Of a DNA stretch of 64,000 nucleotides, positions 1 to 9,006 are shown one piece after another. Below the pieces are notes generated by a model that ran no database searches, was not told where the DNA came from, and saw nothing but the letters and a program-made list of their open reading frames with translations. The translations under genes were made by a program, and so were the position numbers. Source of the DNA: Streptomyces sp. Edi4 (GTDB lineage: Bacteria > Actinomycetota > Actinomycetes > Streptomycetales > Streptomycetaceae); contig NZ_JBEJGY010000004.1 in NCBI RefSeq assembly GCF_040253615.1, forward strand, positions 4,898,001 to 4,962,000, given 5' to 3'. The first letter of the stretch is position 1. Every line of letters begins with the position of its first letter.

Positions 1-2
1 GG

Positions 3-251
3 CGCCCGGCCGGGACCGAGCTCGCCTGGGTCGCCGGGGACGATCTGCGTCCCTTCTTCGCGATGGCGGCGCGCTCCCTGAGCCCCGGGGCGCGCCACCT
101 GTACCGGCTCTGGCGCAGTTCGCGCCGCGCGGTGACGAAAGAGGCCGGCCGCCCAACTCACCTGTCGTACACGCCGGCCGAGCCGGCCGAATCCGAGAGA
201 TCCGAGAGATCCGAGAGATCCGAGAGAACCGAGAGAAGGGGCCGCGAGTGA
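3..251 (+). CDS. C-terminal end of an unidentified protein (5' end outside window)
   Basis: The frame is open from the window edge to a TGA that overlaps the GTG of the next gene by four bases (GTGA), which supports real translation and coupling. The visible part has an ordinary mixed-composition stretch with a WVAGDDLRPFF segment, then a charged tail dominated by Ser-Glu-Arg triplets made by a 9-bp DNA repeat. I do not recognise the family from this fragment. The coupling suggests it acts with the downstream flavoprotein, but that is inference. Confidence 0.6.
   Translation, partial: RPAGTELAWVAGDDLRPFFAMAARSLSPGARHLYRLWRSSRRAVTKEAGRPTHLSYTPAEPAESERSERSERSERTERRGRE
192..236 (+). repeat. 9-bp tandem repeat inside the 3' end of the first gene
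   Basis: Four perfect copies of TCCGAGAGA are followed by a fifth copy with one change (ACCGAGAGA). The unit length is a multiple of three, so it adds Ser-Glu-Arg triplets to the protein tail without breaking frame. It looks like slippage expansion. Confidence 0.9.
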
Positions 252-1453
252 GCACTGCGACACGTCCGGTGGCGGTGATCGGGGCGGGGCCGTTCGGCCT
301 GTCCGCCGCCGCGCACCTACGGGCCCGGGGCATCCCGGTCCGCGTCTTCGGCAAGCCGATGGTCAGCTGGCGTACGCACATGCCGGCGGGCATGATCCTC
401 AAATCGACGCCGGCCGCCTCCGGCATCGACGCGCCGCAGCGGGGACACGGGCTGCTGGACTTCTGCGCGGACAGTGGGGCGCGGCGGCTCGAATCGGACT
501 GGGACCTCATACCGGTGGAGGACTTCGCTGCGTACGGGCAGTGGTTCGCCGCGCGGCTCCTGCCCGATCTGGAGCAGGTCGCGGTGGTCTCGGTGGACCA
601 GGTGCCGCGCGGTGGATTCGCCCTGAAACTCGACTCCGGGGAGAGCTTCGAGGCGCGGGCGGTCGTCGTGGCCACCGGTCTTACCGGGTTCGCCCGGATG
701 CCGCGCGAGCTGGCGGCGGCCGCGCCCGACGGGCCCCGCGTGAGTGGCCCGATCTCGCACGCCTCCCAGCACCGCGACCTGTCCGGCTTCGCGGGGCGCG
801 AGGTGCTGGTGGTCGGGGCGGGTCAATCCGCCCTGGAGAACGCGGTGTTGATGGCGGAGGCGGGGGCGGACGTACGGGTCGTGACGCGGCGGACGGGCGC
901 GGTCCGCTTCGGCGCCGCCCCCGACCGGCAGCCGCGCCTGCGTCCCGGCTCGCCGTTCGGCAGGGCCTGGTCGCTGTACGCCCTGTCGTCCCACGCGACG
1001 CACGTGCGCCATCTGCCCGCGCCGGCCCGGCACTATCTGGTGCGCCATGTGCTGGGCCCGCTGGGCGCGTGGTGGCTGCGCGAACGCTTCACCGGGCGCG
1101 TCGGGGTGAGCGAGGGGCGGCGGATCGTGCGGGCCCGGGTGGAGGCGGGACGCCCGGTGCTGACGCTGAGCGGTGGGACGGGCGCGGAGCGGGAGCTGTC
1201 GGCGGATCACGTGATGGCGGCGACGGGGTACCGCGTGGACGTGGCGGCGCTGGGGTTTCTGGGGGACGGGGTGCGGGCCGGGCTCCTCACCTCGCGCGGG
1301 GCGCCGGTGCTGGACGCGGGCTTTCAGTCCGCGGTGCCGGGGCTGTACTTCACGGGTCTGCCCGCGGCGTCCTCGTTCGGACCCTTGATGCGCTTCGTCT
1401 GCGGCACGGGGTACGCCTCGCCGCGCCTGGCATCGTCGCTGGCCGGCCTCTGA
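248..1453 (+). CDS. FAD/NAD(P)-binding flavoprotein, monooxygenase-like
   Basis: This 401-residue protein has an N-terminal dinucleotide-binding motif (VIGAGPFGLSAA, about residues 10-21), an ATG-type motif near residue 141 and a second Rossmann motif (VVGAGQSALE) near residue 188. That is the two-dinucleotide-domain layout of flavin-containing and lysine/ornithine N-monooxygenase-like enzymes. A final ATGYRVD-type segment lies near the C-terminus. It should bind FAD and NAD(P)H and act in the cytoplasm; the substrate is unknown. Its GTG start overlaps the stop of the upstream gene, so the two are probably co-translated. It converges on the hydrolase gene on the other strand. Confidence 0.85.
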   Translation: MSTATRPVAVIGAGPFGLSAAAHLRARGIPVRVFGKPMVSWRTHMPAGMILKSTPAASGIDAPQRGHGLLDFCADSGARRLESDWDLIPVEDFAAYGQWFAARLLPDLEQVAVVSVDQVPRGGFALKLDSGESFEARAVVVATGLTGFARMPRELAAAAPDGPRVSGPISHASQHRDLSGFAGREVLVVGAGQSALENAVLMAEAGADVRVVTRRTGAVRFGAAPDRQPRLRPGSPFGRAWSLYALSSHATHVRHLPAPARHYLVRHVLGPLGAWWLRERFTGRVGVSEGRRIVRARVEAGRPVLTLSGGTGAERELSADHVMAATGYRVDVAALGFLGDGVRAGLLTSRGAPVLDAGFQSAVPGLYFTGLPAASSFGPLMRFVCGTGYASPRLASSLAGL

Positions 1454-1506
1454 CCCGCTGTGCGCGGCTCCCCGCGCCCCGCCGCGGCTGGTGCGGGCGG
1501 GTGTGG

Positions 1507-3507
1507 TCAGCCCGCCGTGCGGGGGAGGCGGTGGTGCCAGGTGCGGTGGAAGACGACTTCGTCGCCCTCGCGGCACACCACCTCGTCCGACATCACGAAG
1601 TCCGCCGCGTCGCAGGAGATCTCCGAGCGCGTGTCCACGCTCACGTCCCACCCCAGCTCCGGCCGGTGCAGTTGGACATGCCAGGTGGAACAGGTCCGCG
1701 CGGACAGCGGATCGTCGGACTCGATCACATACGTCTCGCGCGCGTCCTCCACACATTCGAGGCCGTCGGGGTGGACCCGGGTCCCGCCGGGGCGCGGCCC
1801 GGCCTCCAGGCGCCACTCGCCCTTCGCCACGTCCCGTACGACAAGCCGCTCCGGACGCGGCTCGTCCAGCGGCGCAGGGAAGGAGACGCCCAGCGGCTCG
1901 GACTGTTCGGGGTCGGCGAAGGCGATCGTGTCGTCGCACGTGTGCTCCCTGACCGGGAGTTGGAGCGAGGAGCCGGCGGGATCGAGCGTGAACCCGACCG
2001 AGTCGGCCTGCGGCCAGATCCACGGCCAGTACGCGGAGGACACCGCGAGCCGGACGCGGTGCCCCGGCGAGAAGGCGTGTCCGATGCCGCTGAGGGCGAA
2101 GGTCACGTCCTGCCTCGCGCCCAGCGGCCAGGCGTCCGCGCGGTCCTTGCCGTGGCGCGAGGACAGGTTCAGGACGCCGCGCGTCACGAGCGTGGAGGAG
2201 CCGTCCGGGGCCACGTCGCACAGCCGCGCGATCGCCTGGCCGAAGGGCACGTCCATGCGCAGCCGCAGGGTCACCACCGGGCGGCCCAGGATCTCCAGGG
2301 GCCCAGGCCCCTCCGGCACGGGGAAGTCGAAGGCGGCCGAGTGGGCGTCCTCGGCGCGCTGGTCGGGGGGCAGGTCGGCGGCGCCGCCGAAGGGGACGAA
2401 GCGGCCGGCGTCGAGTCCGGTGTGCTGCGGCGAGCGCACCCGCACGGGCGCGCCGCCCAGCGCGTACGCCACGGGTGTGATGTGCGGCGAGGGCCAGGCG
2501 GGGTCGCCCACCCAGCGCCCGGGAAGCTCGGCGTAGGCCGTGGCCGGCGGGTGCGACTGGCTGATCCAGGACCGCAGCAGCGGCTCCTTCATCACGCCCG
2601 TCTCCTCGCCCTTGAGGTGCTGGTCCCACCAGCGCAGGGTCTCCTGGAGGAAGCCGATCGCGGGCCCGGGCGACAGGCCCCGGTCGGGGTACTGGTGCGA
2701 CCAGGGCCCGAGCAGACCCCGCACCCGGTCGGCGGGCAGGTGTTCCACCAGGCGAAGGACCGTGTCCCGGTGGGGGTCGTGCCAGCCGCCCACCGCGAGG
2801 ACGGCCGCGCCGATGGCCCCGTGGTCCTCAGGGACGCTGCCCTGTTTCCAGTAGGCGTCCCGGGTCTGGTGGGCGAGCCAGGTGTGGATGAAAGGCCGCA
2901 CCGATTCGAGCCGTTCCAGCCACATTTCGCGCCATTTTTCCCCGACGAAGGCGGGGTCCGGCGGGCGCGCGACCAGCGCCAGCAGGGCGGCCGCCCAGGC
3001 GTGTGTGTCCACGGCGAGCACCGAGCCGCCCAGGTAGTGGACGTCGTTGTCGTAGCGGTCGTCGCTGGAGCAGACCGTGACGACCGCCTTCAGGGGTTCG
3101 GGGGCGAGCGCCGCGATCTGGAGAGCGGCGCAGCCGCCCCAGGCGATGCCGAACATGCCCACCCTGCCCGTGCACCAGGGCTGCCGGGCCAGCCAGCCGA
3201 CCACCTCGACGCCGTCGGCGAGTCCGGCCGCGTCGTACGGGTCGCCCGGCAGCCCCTCGGAGCAGCCGTACCCGCGCACGTCGACGCGGACCGAGGCGTA
3301 GCCGTGCCCGGCGTACCAGGGGTGGCGCTGCCAGTCGCGCGGGGCCGTCCCGTCGGTGAGCCGGTGCGGGGCGTATTCCAGCAGGGCGGGGACGGGCTCG
3401 TCGGTGACGGGACGCCACAGGCGCGCGTACAGGAGCGTGCCGTCGGACAGCGGGATGCGGACATCCTCGCGCCGCGTCCGGTGCGGGAACTCGGTGCGGA
3501 TGTGCAT
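1507..3507 (-). CDS. CocE/NonD-family hydrolase, possibly catalytically altered
   Basis: About 666 residues match the X-Pro dipeptidyl-peptidase/cocaine-esterase family (peptidase S15): an N-terminal alpha/beta-hydrolase domain (IPLSDGTLLYARLWRP near the start), a middle cap, and a C-terminal beta-sandwich from about residue 330 with GHRVRLAVSSAYWPW. At the nucleophile elbow the family has GxSxxG (often GISWGG), but here residues near 117 read GIAWGG: the serine codon is GCC, alanine. The ATG chosen follows a GAGG ribosome site and begins with the family's usual MHIRTEFP start. A TTG start 23 codons upstream (3576) behind AGGAAGAG is an alternative. The gene stands alone on this strand. Confidence 0.85.
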   Translation of the reverse strand: MHIRTEFPHRTRREDVRIPLSDGTLLYARLWRPVTDEPVPALLEYAPHRLTDGTAPRDWQRHPWYAGHGYASVRVDVRGYGCSEGLPGDPYDAAGLADGVEVVGWLARQPWCTGRVGMFGIAWGGCAALQIAALAPEPLKAVVTVCSSDDRYDNDVHYLGGSVLAVDTHAWAAALLALVARPPDPAFVGEKWREMWLERLESVRPFIHTWLAHQTRDAYWKQGSVPEDHGAIGAAVLAVGGWHDPHRDTVLRLVEHLPADRVRGLLGPWSHQYPDRGLSPGPAIGFLQETLRWWDQHLKGEETGVMKEPLLRSWISQSHPPATAYAELPGRWVGDPAWPSPHITPVAYALGGAPVRVRSPQHTGLDAGRFVPFGGAADLPPDQRAEDAHSAAFDFPVPEGPGPLEILGRPVVTLRLRMDVPFGQAIARLCDVAPDGSSTLVTRGVLNLSSRHGKDRADAWPLGARQDVTFALSGIGHAFSPGHRVRLAVSSAYWPWIWPQADSVGFTLDPAGSSLQLPVREHTCDDTIAFADPEQSEPLGVSFPAPLDEPRPERLVVRDVAKGEWRLEAGPRPGGTRVHPDGLECVEDARETYVIESDDPLSARTCSTWHVQLHRPELGWDVSVDTRSEISCDAADFVMSDEVVCREGDEVVFHRTWHHRLPRTAG

Positions 3508-3753
3508 GGCGGCAACCTCGGGGTACGGGGTGCGGTCCGGCAGGTTCTCCGGGGCGCCGGCCCTTGTTCCGGACAAAAGTCTCTTCCTGGGTGTATGGGC
3601 TGATCAAGAACATACTGGTGTCCAAGGGACTGTGCGCGCGGGGTGACGGGAAGGCGCCCATGGTGATCGAACAGCGACCCGATACGCTGACTTGAGTGAA
3701 GGCAGCGACACATCGACAATCCGTGTGATCGTCAGCAGACAGGAGTACCCCTC

Positions 3754-4764
3754 GTGACCGTCGTCGGGCCGTTCGGGCTGAGCGTGCGGGACCAGGCACT
3801 TGAAGCCGATGTCCAGACCGGATTGGCAGCGGTCGAGGCGGGGCTGCTCGACGCCACCAAGAGCGAGGTTCCGTTCATCACGGAGGCCGCTCAGCACCTC
3901 ATCCGTGCAGGTGGCAAGCGTTTCCGCCCCTTGATCGTGATGCTGGCCGCCCAGTTCGGCGACCCGTACGCGCCGGGCGTGGTCCCCTCCGCCGTGGTCG
4001 TCGAGCTCACGCACCTCGCGACGCTCTACCACGACGACGTGATGGACGAGGCCGACGTGCGCCGCGGCGTGGACAGCGCCAACGCCCGCTGGGGCAACTC
4101 CGTCGCGGTCCTCACGGGTGATTTTCTCTTCGCGCGCGCGTCGCACATACTGGCGGATCTCGGCCCCGAGGCCGTACGTATTCAGGCCGAGGCGTTCGAA
4201 CGGCTCGTCACGGGCCAGATCCTGGAGACCGCGGGCCCCCGCGACGGGCGCGACCCGGTCGACCACTACCTCGACGTGCTGGCGGGCAAGACTGGCTCGC
4301 TCGTCGCCGTGGCCGGCCGGTTCGGCGCGATGATGTCCGGCGCCGACGAGTCGGTCGTGGACATCCTCACGCAGTACGGCGAGCGCCTTGGCACCGCCTT
4401 CCAGCTCGCCGACGACGTCCTGGACATCGCCAGCGACTCGCACGAGTCCGGCAAGACCCCCGGCACCGACCTGCGCGAGGGCATCGCCACGCTGCCCGTC
4501 CTGCATCTGCGGGCGCGGGCCGCGCGGGAGGGCCGGGCCGAGGACCTGGAGCTGGTGGCGCTGCTCGACGGCGACCTCGCCGACGACGCGCGCCACGCGG
4601 AGGCGCTGGGCCGGCTGCGCGTCCACCCGGCCCTCGAACAGGCCCGCAGGGACACCGTCCGGTACGCGGAGGAGGCGCGGGCCACGCTGGCGCCGCTGCC
4701 CTCGGGGTATGCGAAGTCCGCGCTCGAAGAGCTCTGCGACGCGGTCGTGCACCGCGCCGGCTGA
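3754..4764 (+). CDS. Long-chain polyprenyl diphosphate synthase
   Basis: This is a 336-residue trans-isoprenyl diphosphate synthase that condenses isopentenyl diphosphate onto an allylic primer. The first aspartate-rich motif (DDVMDEAD) is near residue 93 and the second (LADDVLD) near residue 218; FRPLIVMLAAQ around residue 60 is also typical. Its length fits the heptaprenyl/octaprenyl class that makes the menaquinone side chain, which would suit the respiratory genes further down the window. The GTG start follows an AGGAG box. In Streptomyces this gene is usually found near the second nuo cluster. Product chain length cannot be read from the sequence. Confidence 0.9.
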   Translation: MTVVGPFGLSVRDQALEADVQTGLAAVEAGLLDATKSEVPFITEAAQHLIRAGGKRFRPLIVMLAAQFGDPYAPGVVPSAVVVELTHLATLYHDDVMDEADVRRGVDSANARWGNSVAVLTGDFLFARASHILADLGPEAVRIQAEAFERLVTGQILETAGPRDGRDPVDHYLDVLAGKTGSLVAVAGRFGAMMSGADESVVDILTQYGERLGTAFQLADDVLDIASDSHESGKTPGTDLREGIATLPVLHLRARAAREGRAEDLELVALLDGDLADDARHAEALGRLRVHPALEQARRDTVRYAEEARATLAPLPSGYAKSALEELCDAVVHRAG

Positions 4765-4982
4765 TCCGGTCGGGGGCGCGGGCGCCCCCTGACGACGGGG
4801 TCCGTCTCAGGGTTCTGTCATACCGGAGAGGTACGCGGATTGCGCCCGGGGGCTGACGCGCCGTGGCGCCGGTTTTGGTCGAATGGACATCACCACTCCT
4901 GACCAATTCGGGTGAGAATGGCGGCGCGGGGTGGAACTGAGCACGACGGACGGACGCCGCCGACCACGGAGGTAGGGCACAC

Positions 4983-6227
4983 ATGGCACCGAACGACAGC
5001 GCACAGGCCACCGACGAGGCCAGGGAGCCCGGCGCGGGCCGCCGCAAGGCGGCGCGCTACCTGGTCCCGGTCGCCGTCGCGGGCGTCGCGGCAGCGACCA
5101 TCGGGCTCGTCCCGGCTCTCGCCGCGGCCGGCGACCCCAGTCTGCCGAAGATCAGTGCGCAGCAGCTCATCGAGAAGATGGCCGCGTCGGACACCCAGGA
5201 GCTGTCCGGCACGGTGAAGATCAGCACCGACCTGGGCCTGCCGGGCCTCGGCAGCCTCGGCTCCTTCGCCCCCAAGGGCGGCGGCTCCGACAAGTCGGCC
5301 GCGCCGGACGCCAAGCTCACCGAGCTCGCCACGGGCACCCACACCCTGCGCGTCGCGGCCGACGGTCCCGACCGCCAGAAGGTGTCCATCCTGGAGGACG
5401 CGGCCGAGTACAGCGTGATCCACAACGGCGACGACGTCTGGGCGTACGACAGCGGCTCCAACCAGGCCTATCACGAGCGGCACGCCGCGACAGGCGCGGG
5501 CCGGGAGCACGGCGGCAAGAACCCCGGCTCGGACGTGCCGACCACGCCGAAGGCGCTGGCCGACCAGTTCCTCAAGAACGTCGACCCGACCACCGCCGTG
5601 TCGGTGGACGGCACGGCGCAGGTGGCCGGGCGCGACGCCTACCAGCTCCTGATCAAGCCGAAGCAGTCCGGCTCGACCATCGGCTCGGTCCGCATAGCCG
5701 TGGACGCCAAGACGGGCGTACCGCTGAAGTTCACCCTCGCGCCGAGCGCGGGCGGCAACGCCGTGGTCGACGCGGGCTTCACCAAGGTCGACTTCTCGAA
5801 GCCGTCCGCGAGCACCTTCACCTTCACCCCGCCCAAGGGCGCGAAGGTGACCGAGGACGACGGCAAGCACCAGCAGACGTCCAAGCCCGGGCAGAACCTG
5901 CCCGGTGGACTCGGCGGACTCGGTGCCCTGGGCGACGGCAAGAACGGCAAGAACGGCAAGGACACCAAGGTGATCGGTGAGGGCTGGAGCGCCATCGCCG
6001 AGATCCAGACCGGCGGCAAGGGCATGCCGAAGGCGGACCCCGGCAAGGGTGGCGGGAACGCGCAGAAGTTCCTGGACTCCCTGGGCGACAAGGTCTCCGG
6101 CAAGTTCGGCACGGGCACGGTCTTCAAGACCCGCCTGATCAACGCCCTGATCACGGACAACGGCAAGGTGTACGTGGGCGCGGTGACCAAGGACGCGCTG
6201 GTCGACGCGGCCAACTCGGGCAAGTAG
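4983..6227 (+). CDS. LolA-like/DUF2092-type exported protein with N-terminal membrane anchor
   Basis: The 414-residue protein starts with a charged stretch (GRRKAARY), then one hydrophobic segment at about residues 23-45, fitting a signal anchor. The rest resembles the actinobacterial LolA/DUF2092 lipoprotein-carrier-like fold: AQQLIEKMAASDTQELSGTV near the start, repeated beta-strand-like segments, YQLLIKP and IAVDAKTGVPLKFTL. A low-complexity linker (GDGKNGKNGKDTK) lies near residue 320. It probably acts outside the membrane in lipid or lipoprotein handling, by family inference only. The ATG follows GGAGG. The ABC exporter genes downstream, beyond a hairpin, may be functionally linked. Confidence 0.8.
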   Translation: MAPNDSAQATDEAREPGAGRRKAARYLVPVAVAGVAAATIGLVPALAAAGDPSLPKISAQQLIEKMAASDTQELSGTVKISTDLGLPGLGSLGSFAPKGGGSDKSAAPDAKLTELATGTHTLRVAADGPDRQKVSILEDAAEYSVIHNGDDVWAYDSGSNQAYHERHAATGAGREHGGKNPGSDVPTTPKALADQFLKNVDPTTAVSVDGTAQVAGRDAYQLLIKPKQSGSTIGSVRIAVDAKTGVPLKFTLAPSAGGNAVVDAGFTKVDFSKPSASTFTFTPPKGAKVTEDDGKHQQTSKPGQNLPGGLGGLGALGDGKNGKNGKDTKVIGEGWSAIAEIQTGGKGMPKADPGKGGGNAQKFLDSLGDKVSGKFGTGTVFKTRLINALITDNGKVYVGAVTKDALVDAANSGK

Positions 6228-6237
6228 CGAGGGGGTT

Positions 6238-6275
6238 GGGGCGGGCGCGGCCGGAACTCCGGCCGCACCCGCCCC
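6238..6275 (+). terminator. GC-rich hairpin after the LolA-like gene
   Basis: GCGGCCGG pairs with CCGGCCGC around an AACT loop, and the stem is extended by GGGGCGGG/CCCGCCCC. There is no T tract, which is common for Streptomyces terminators. Confidence 0.6.
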
Positions 6276-6310
6276 GGCCGCGCCTCGCGTGAGCGGCGGA
6301 AAGGCGCGGG

Positions 6311-7351
6311 GTGGGAAGCACTGAACCGGCCGGCGGTGAACGGGCCGTCGGCGACCGGGCCAACCGTGAACCGGCCAACGGTCAACGGGCCGTCGGTCAA
6401 CGGGCCGTCGGCGAACCGGCCATCGAGACGCACGGCCTGACCAAACGTTTTCGGGGCGGCCAGCTGGCCGTGAACGGACTCGACCTCACCGTGCCGCGCG
6501 GCAGTGTCTTCGGCTTCCTCGGCCCCAACGGCTCGGGCAAGACCACCACCATCCGCATGCTGATGGGCCTGATCGATCCGACCTCCGGCAGCGCGCGGGT
6601 CCTCGGAGGGCCCATGCCGAAGGCCGCCCGCGCCGTGCTGCCCCGGGTGGGCGCCCTGATCGAAGGACCGGCCCTGTACGGGTTCCTGTCCGGCCGCGAC
6701 AACCTGCTGCGGTACGACGCCGCCGACCCCACCGCCGACCCGCGCACCCGCGCCGCCCGGGTGGCCGCCGCCCTCGAACGGGTGGGTCTCACGAGCGCGG
6801 CGGGCAAGAAGGCGCGGGCGTACTCGCTGGGCATGAAGCAGCGCCTCGGCCTCGCGTCCGCGCTGCTCCAACGCCGTGACCTGCTGGTCCTCGACGAGCC
6901 GACCAACGGCCTGGACCCGCAGGGCATGCGCGAGATCCGCGCCCTCGTCCGGGAGCTGGCGGACGAGGGGACGACCGTCTTCCTCTCCTCGCACCTGCTG
7001 GACGAGATCGAGCAGGTCTGCTCGCACGCCGCCGTGATGAACCAGGGCAGGCTCGTGGTCCAGGGCGCGGTGGCCGAGCTGGCGGCGAGCGCGCGCGGCC
7101 GCCTCGCGGTGACCACCCCGGACACCGGCGCGGCGGCCCGCCTCCTGAAGGAGCACGGGATCGCCGGTGTGACGGTGGCGGGCGGCGACCGCGTCACGGG
7201 TGAACTGCCGCCGGACGACGTCGAGTTGGCCGACCTCAACGCCGCGCTCGTGCGGGCCGGGGTGCGGGTGCGGGGGTTCGCGGCCGAGCGGGCCTCACTT
7301 GAGGACGCCTTTGTCGCGCTGACCGGGGAGGGCTTCGATGTCGCGGGCTGA
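6311..7351 (+). CDS. ABC transporter ATP-binding protein
   Basis: This 346-residue nucleotide-binding subunit has Walker A (GPNGSGKTT, near residue 70), the signature region YSLGMKQRL (near 170) and Walker B LLVLDEP (near 192) followed by SSHLLDEIEQVC, the pattern of the drug/antibiotic-export CcmA-like group. The first 35 residues are an unusual repetitive extension (ERAVGDRANREPANGQRAVG) encoded by imperfect copies of GCCGTCGG/AACCGGCCAAC. The GTG start follows GGAAAGG. It should hydrolyse ATP to power the permease encoded next, whose start overlaps its 3' end by 14 bases. Substrate unknown. Confidence 0.9.
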   Translation: MGSTEPAGGERAVGDRANREPANGQRAVGQRAVGEPAIETHGLTKRFRGGQLAVNGLDLTVPRGSVFGFLGPNGSGKTTTIRMLMGLIDPTSGSARVLGGPMPKAARAVLPRVGALIEGPALYGFLSGRDNLLRYDAADPTADPRTRAARVAAALERVGLTSAAGKKARAYSLGMKQRLGLASALLQRRDLLVLDEPTNGLDPQGMREIRALVRELADEGTTVFLSSHLLDEIEQVCSHAAVMNQGRLVVQGAVAELAASARGRLAVTTPDTGAAARLLKEHGIAGVTVAGGDRVTGELPPDDVELADLNAALVRAGVRVRGFAAERASLEDAFVALTGEGFDVAG

Positions 7352-8264
7352 AGCCGCCAAGGGCACTGAGGGCACTGAGGCCATGGACGGGCCGGCGCAG
7401 GGACCGCCGGTGCGCGCGCCGGGCGTCCTGTGGTCGCTCGGGCTCTTCCGCTCCGAGCTGGTCACCGTGGTGCGCCGCTGGCGCACGCTCGCGCTGCTCG
7501 CCGTGCTCGCCGCCGTACCGGTCCTGATCGGCATCGCGGTGAAGATCGACACGAGGGGCGGCAGGGGCGGGGGAGGCGGTGGCGAGGGCGGCGGTCCCGC
7601 CTTCCTCTCGCAGATCACCAACAACGGTCTCTTCCTGGTCTTCGCGGCGATCGCCGCCACCCTGCCGGTCTTCCTGCCGATGGCGGTCGGCGTGGTGGCG
7701 GGCGACGCGGTGGCGGGCGAGGCCCACGCGGGCACCCTGCGCTATCTGCTGGTCGCCCCGGCGGGCCGTACCCGGCTGCTGCTCGCCAAGTACGCCTCGG
7801 TGCTCGCGTTCTGCCTGATCGCCACGCTGGTGGTGGCGGTCTCGGCGCTCGCTGTCGGCGCGCTGCTGTTCCCGCTCGGCGAGGTCACCACGATCTCCGG
7901 CACGCGGATCTCGTTCGGGGACGGGCTGCTGCGGGGCGTGGCGATCGCGGGGATCGCCGCGCTGTCGCTGTCCGGGATGGCGGCGCTCGGCCTGTTCGTC
8001 TCGACGCTGACCAACAGCGGGATCGCGGCGATGGCCTCGACCGTGGGGCTGCTGATCACGGTCCAGATCCTGGGCCAGATCCCGCAGCTGCACGCCATCG
8101 GGCCCTATCTCTTCCCGCACTACTGGCTGTCCTTCGCGGACGTCCTGCGCGAGCCGGTCTACTGGGACCAGTTGGAGCGCAACTTCGAACTCCAGGCCCT
8201 GTACGTCGCGGTGTTCGGCTCGGCGGCCTGGGCACGCTTCACGACGAAGGACATCACGGCGTGA
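7338..8264 (+). CDS. ABC transporter permease
   Basis: The 308-residue membrane protein has about six hydrophobic segments: near 60-80, then a Gly-rich external loop, 105-130, 155-180, 195-220, 225-245 and a C-terminal one. This is the ABC-2 type permease pattern. Its ATG lies inside the end of the ATPase gene, so the two are translationally coupled and form one exporter. The N-terminus contains a short GTEGTEAM duplication. The pair is followed by a TetR regulator on the same strand that might control it, but no operator in front of the transporter was identified. Confidence 0.85.
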   Translation: MSRAEAAKGTEGTEAMDGPAQGPPVRAPGVLWSLGLFRSELVTVVRRWRTLALLAVLAAVPVLIGIAVKIDTRGGRGGGGGGEGGGPAFLSQITNNGLFLVFAAIAATLPVFLPMAVGVVAGDAVAGEAHAGTLRYLLVAPAGRTRLLLAKYASVLAFCLIATLVVAVSALAVGALLFPLGEVTTISGTRISFGDGLLRGVAIAGIAALSLSGMAALGLFVSTLTNSGIAAMASTVGLLITVQILGQIPQLHAIGPYLFPHYWLSFADVLREPVYWDQLERNFELQALYVAVFGSAAWARFTTKDITA

Positions 8265-8388
8265 GCCGAGCCGAGCGGGACAGTCGTGCCGAGCCCACCC
8301 CCGTGCGGCTCGACACGACACGTTCCGTTTCCTGCGCCATTGTTTGGAGTCGGACGTCGTGCTGTCAATCCGGTTCCGGGCCTGCTCG

Positions 8389-8394
8389 TAGAGT
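8389..8394 (+). promoter_or_regulatory. Possible -10 box for a leaderless TetR gene
   Basis: TAGAGT (TANNNT) ends six bases before the ATG. There is no convincing purine-rich ribosome site, so the mRNA may begin at the start codon. No good -35 was seen. Confidence 0.35.
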
Positions 8395-8400
8395 GAGGGC

Positions 8401-9006
8401 ATGATCACCCCGTCCGAGTCCGCCCCGAGTGCCAGGCGCCGCAGCGAGAAGTCGCGGCGCGCGACCCTGTCGGCCGCGCTGGGTCTGTGTACGGAACACG
8501 GATACGACAAGGTCACCATCGAGGCCATCGCGGCCCGTGCGGGCGTGAGCAAGAAGACGATCTACCGGTGGTGGCCCACGAAAGGCGCGGTCCTGCTCGA
8601 CGCGGTCACCGAGCTAGCGGTGAGCGATACGCCCTTCCCCGACACCGGCGACATCGAGGCCGATCTGCGCGCCCACATCGCAAGCGTGGTGAACCTGCTG
8701 AACTCGCGGGTGGCGGGCGCCGCTTACACCGGGATCCTCTCCGAGGTGCTGCATGACGAGCGGCTGGCCCGGGCGGTCAACGACGAGCTCGTCATTCCGC
8801 GCGTCACCCTCATCCACGAGCGGATGCGCCAGGCCCAGGAGCAGGGCCAGCTGCCGAAGGACGCGGACCTTCCGCTGGCCGTCGAGATGCTGTACGGCCC
8901 GCTCTACTACCGGTACGCGCTGGGGCGGCCGCTTCCCTCGCAGGAGCGGGTGGACGCGCTGGTGGCGCATGTCATGCGTGCGTTGCGGGCGTCGGGGTCG
9001 AGCTGA
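8401..9006 (+). CDS. TetR/AcrR-family transcriptional regulator
   Basis: This 201-residue protein has an N-terminal TetR helix-turn-helix at about residues 20-62 (VTIEAIAARAGVSKKTIYRWW), followed by an all-helical ligand-binding domain resembling the TetR_C_16-like group (ARAVNDELVIPRVTLIHERMRQ). It is probably a ligand-responsive repressor. Its 3' end overlaps by 35 bp the 3' end of the flavin oxidoreductase gene on the opposite strand. Candidate targets are the upstream ABC transporter, its own promoter, or the palindrome in front of the oxidoreductase. No autoregulatory palindrome is obvious before its own start. Confidence 0.9.
   Translation: MITPSESAPSARRRSEKSRRATLSAALGLCTEHGYDKVTIEAIAARAGVSKKTIYRWWPTKGAVLLDAVTELAVSDTPFPDTGDIEADLRAHIASVVNLLNSRVAGAAYTGILSEVLHDERLARAVNDELVIPRVTLIHERMRQAQEQGQLPKDADLPLAVEMLYGPLYYRYALGRPLPSQERVDALVAHVMRALRASGSS

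Noticed and set aside
541..3603. Very long open frame on the plus strand (about 1,020 codons)
   Set aside because: It is a GC-driven shadow of the flavoprotein and the minus-strand hydrolase; composition is Arg/Gly/Pro-rich with no domains.
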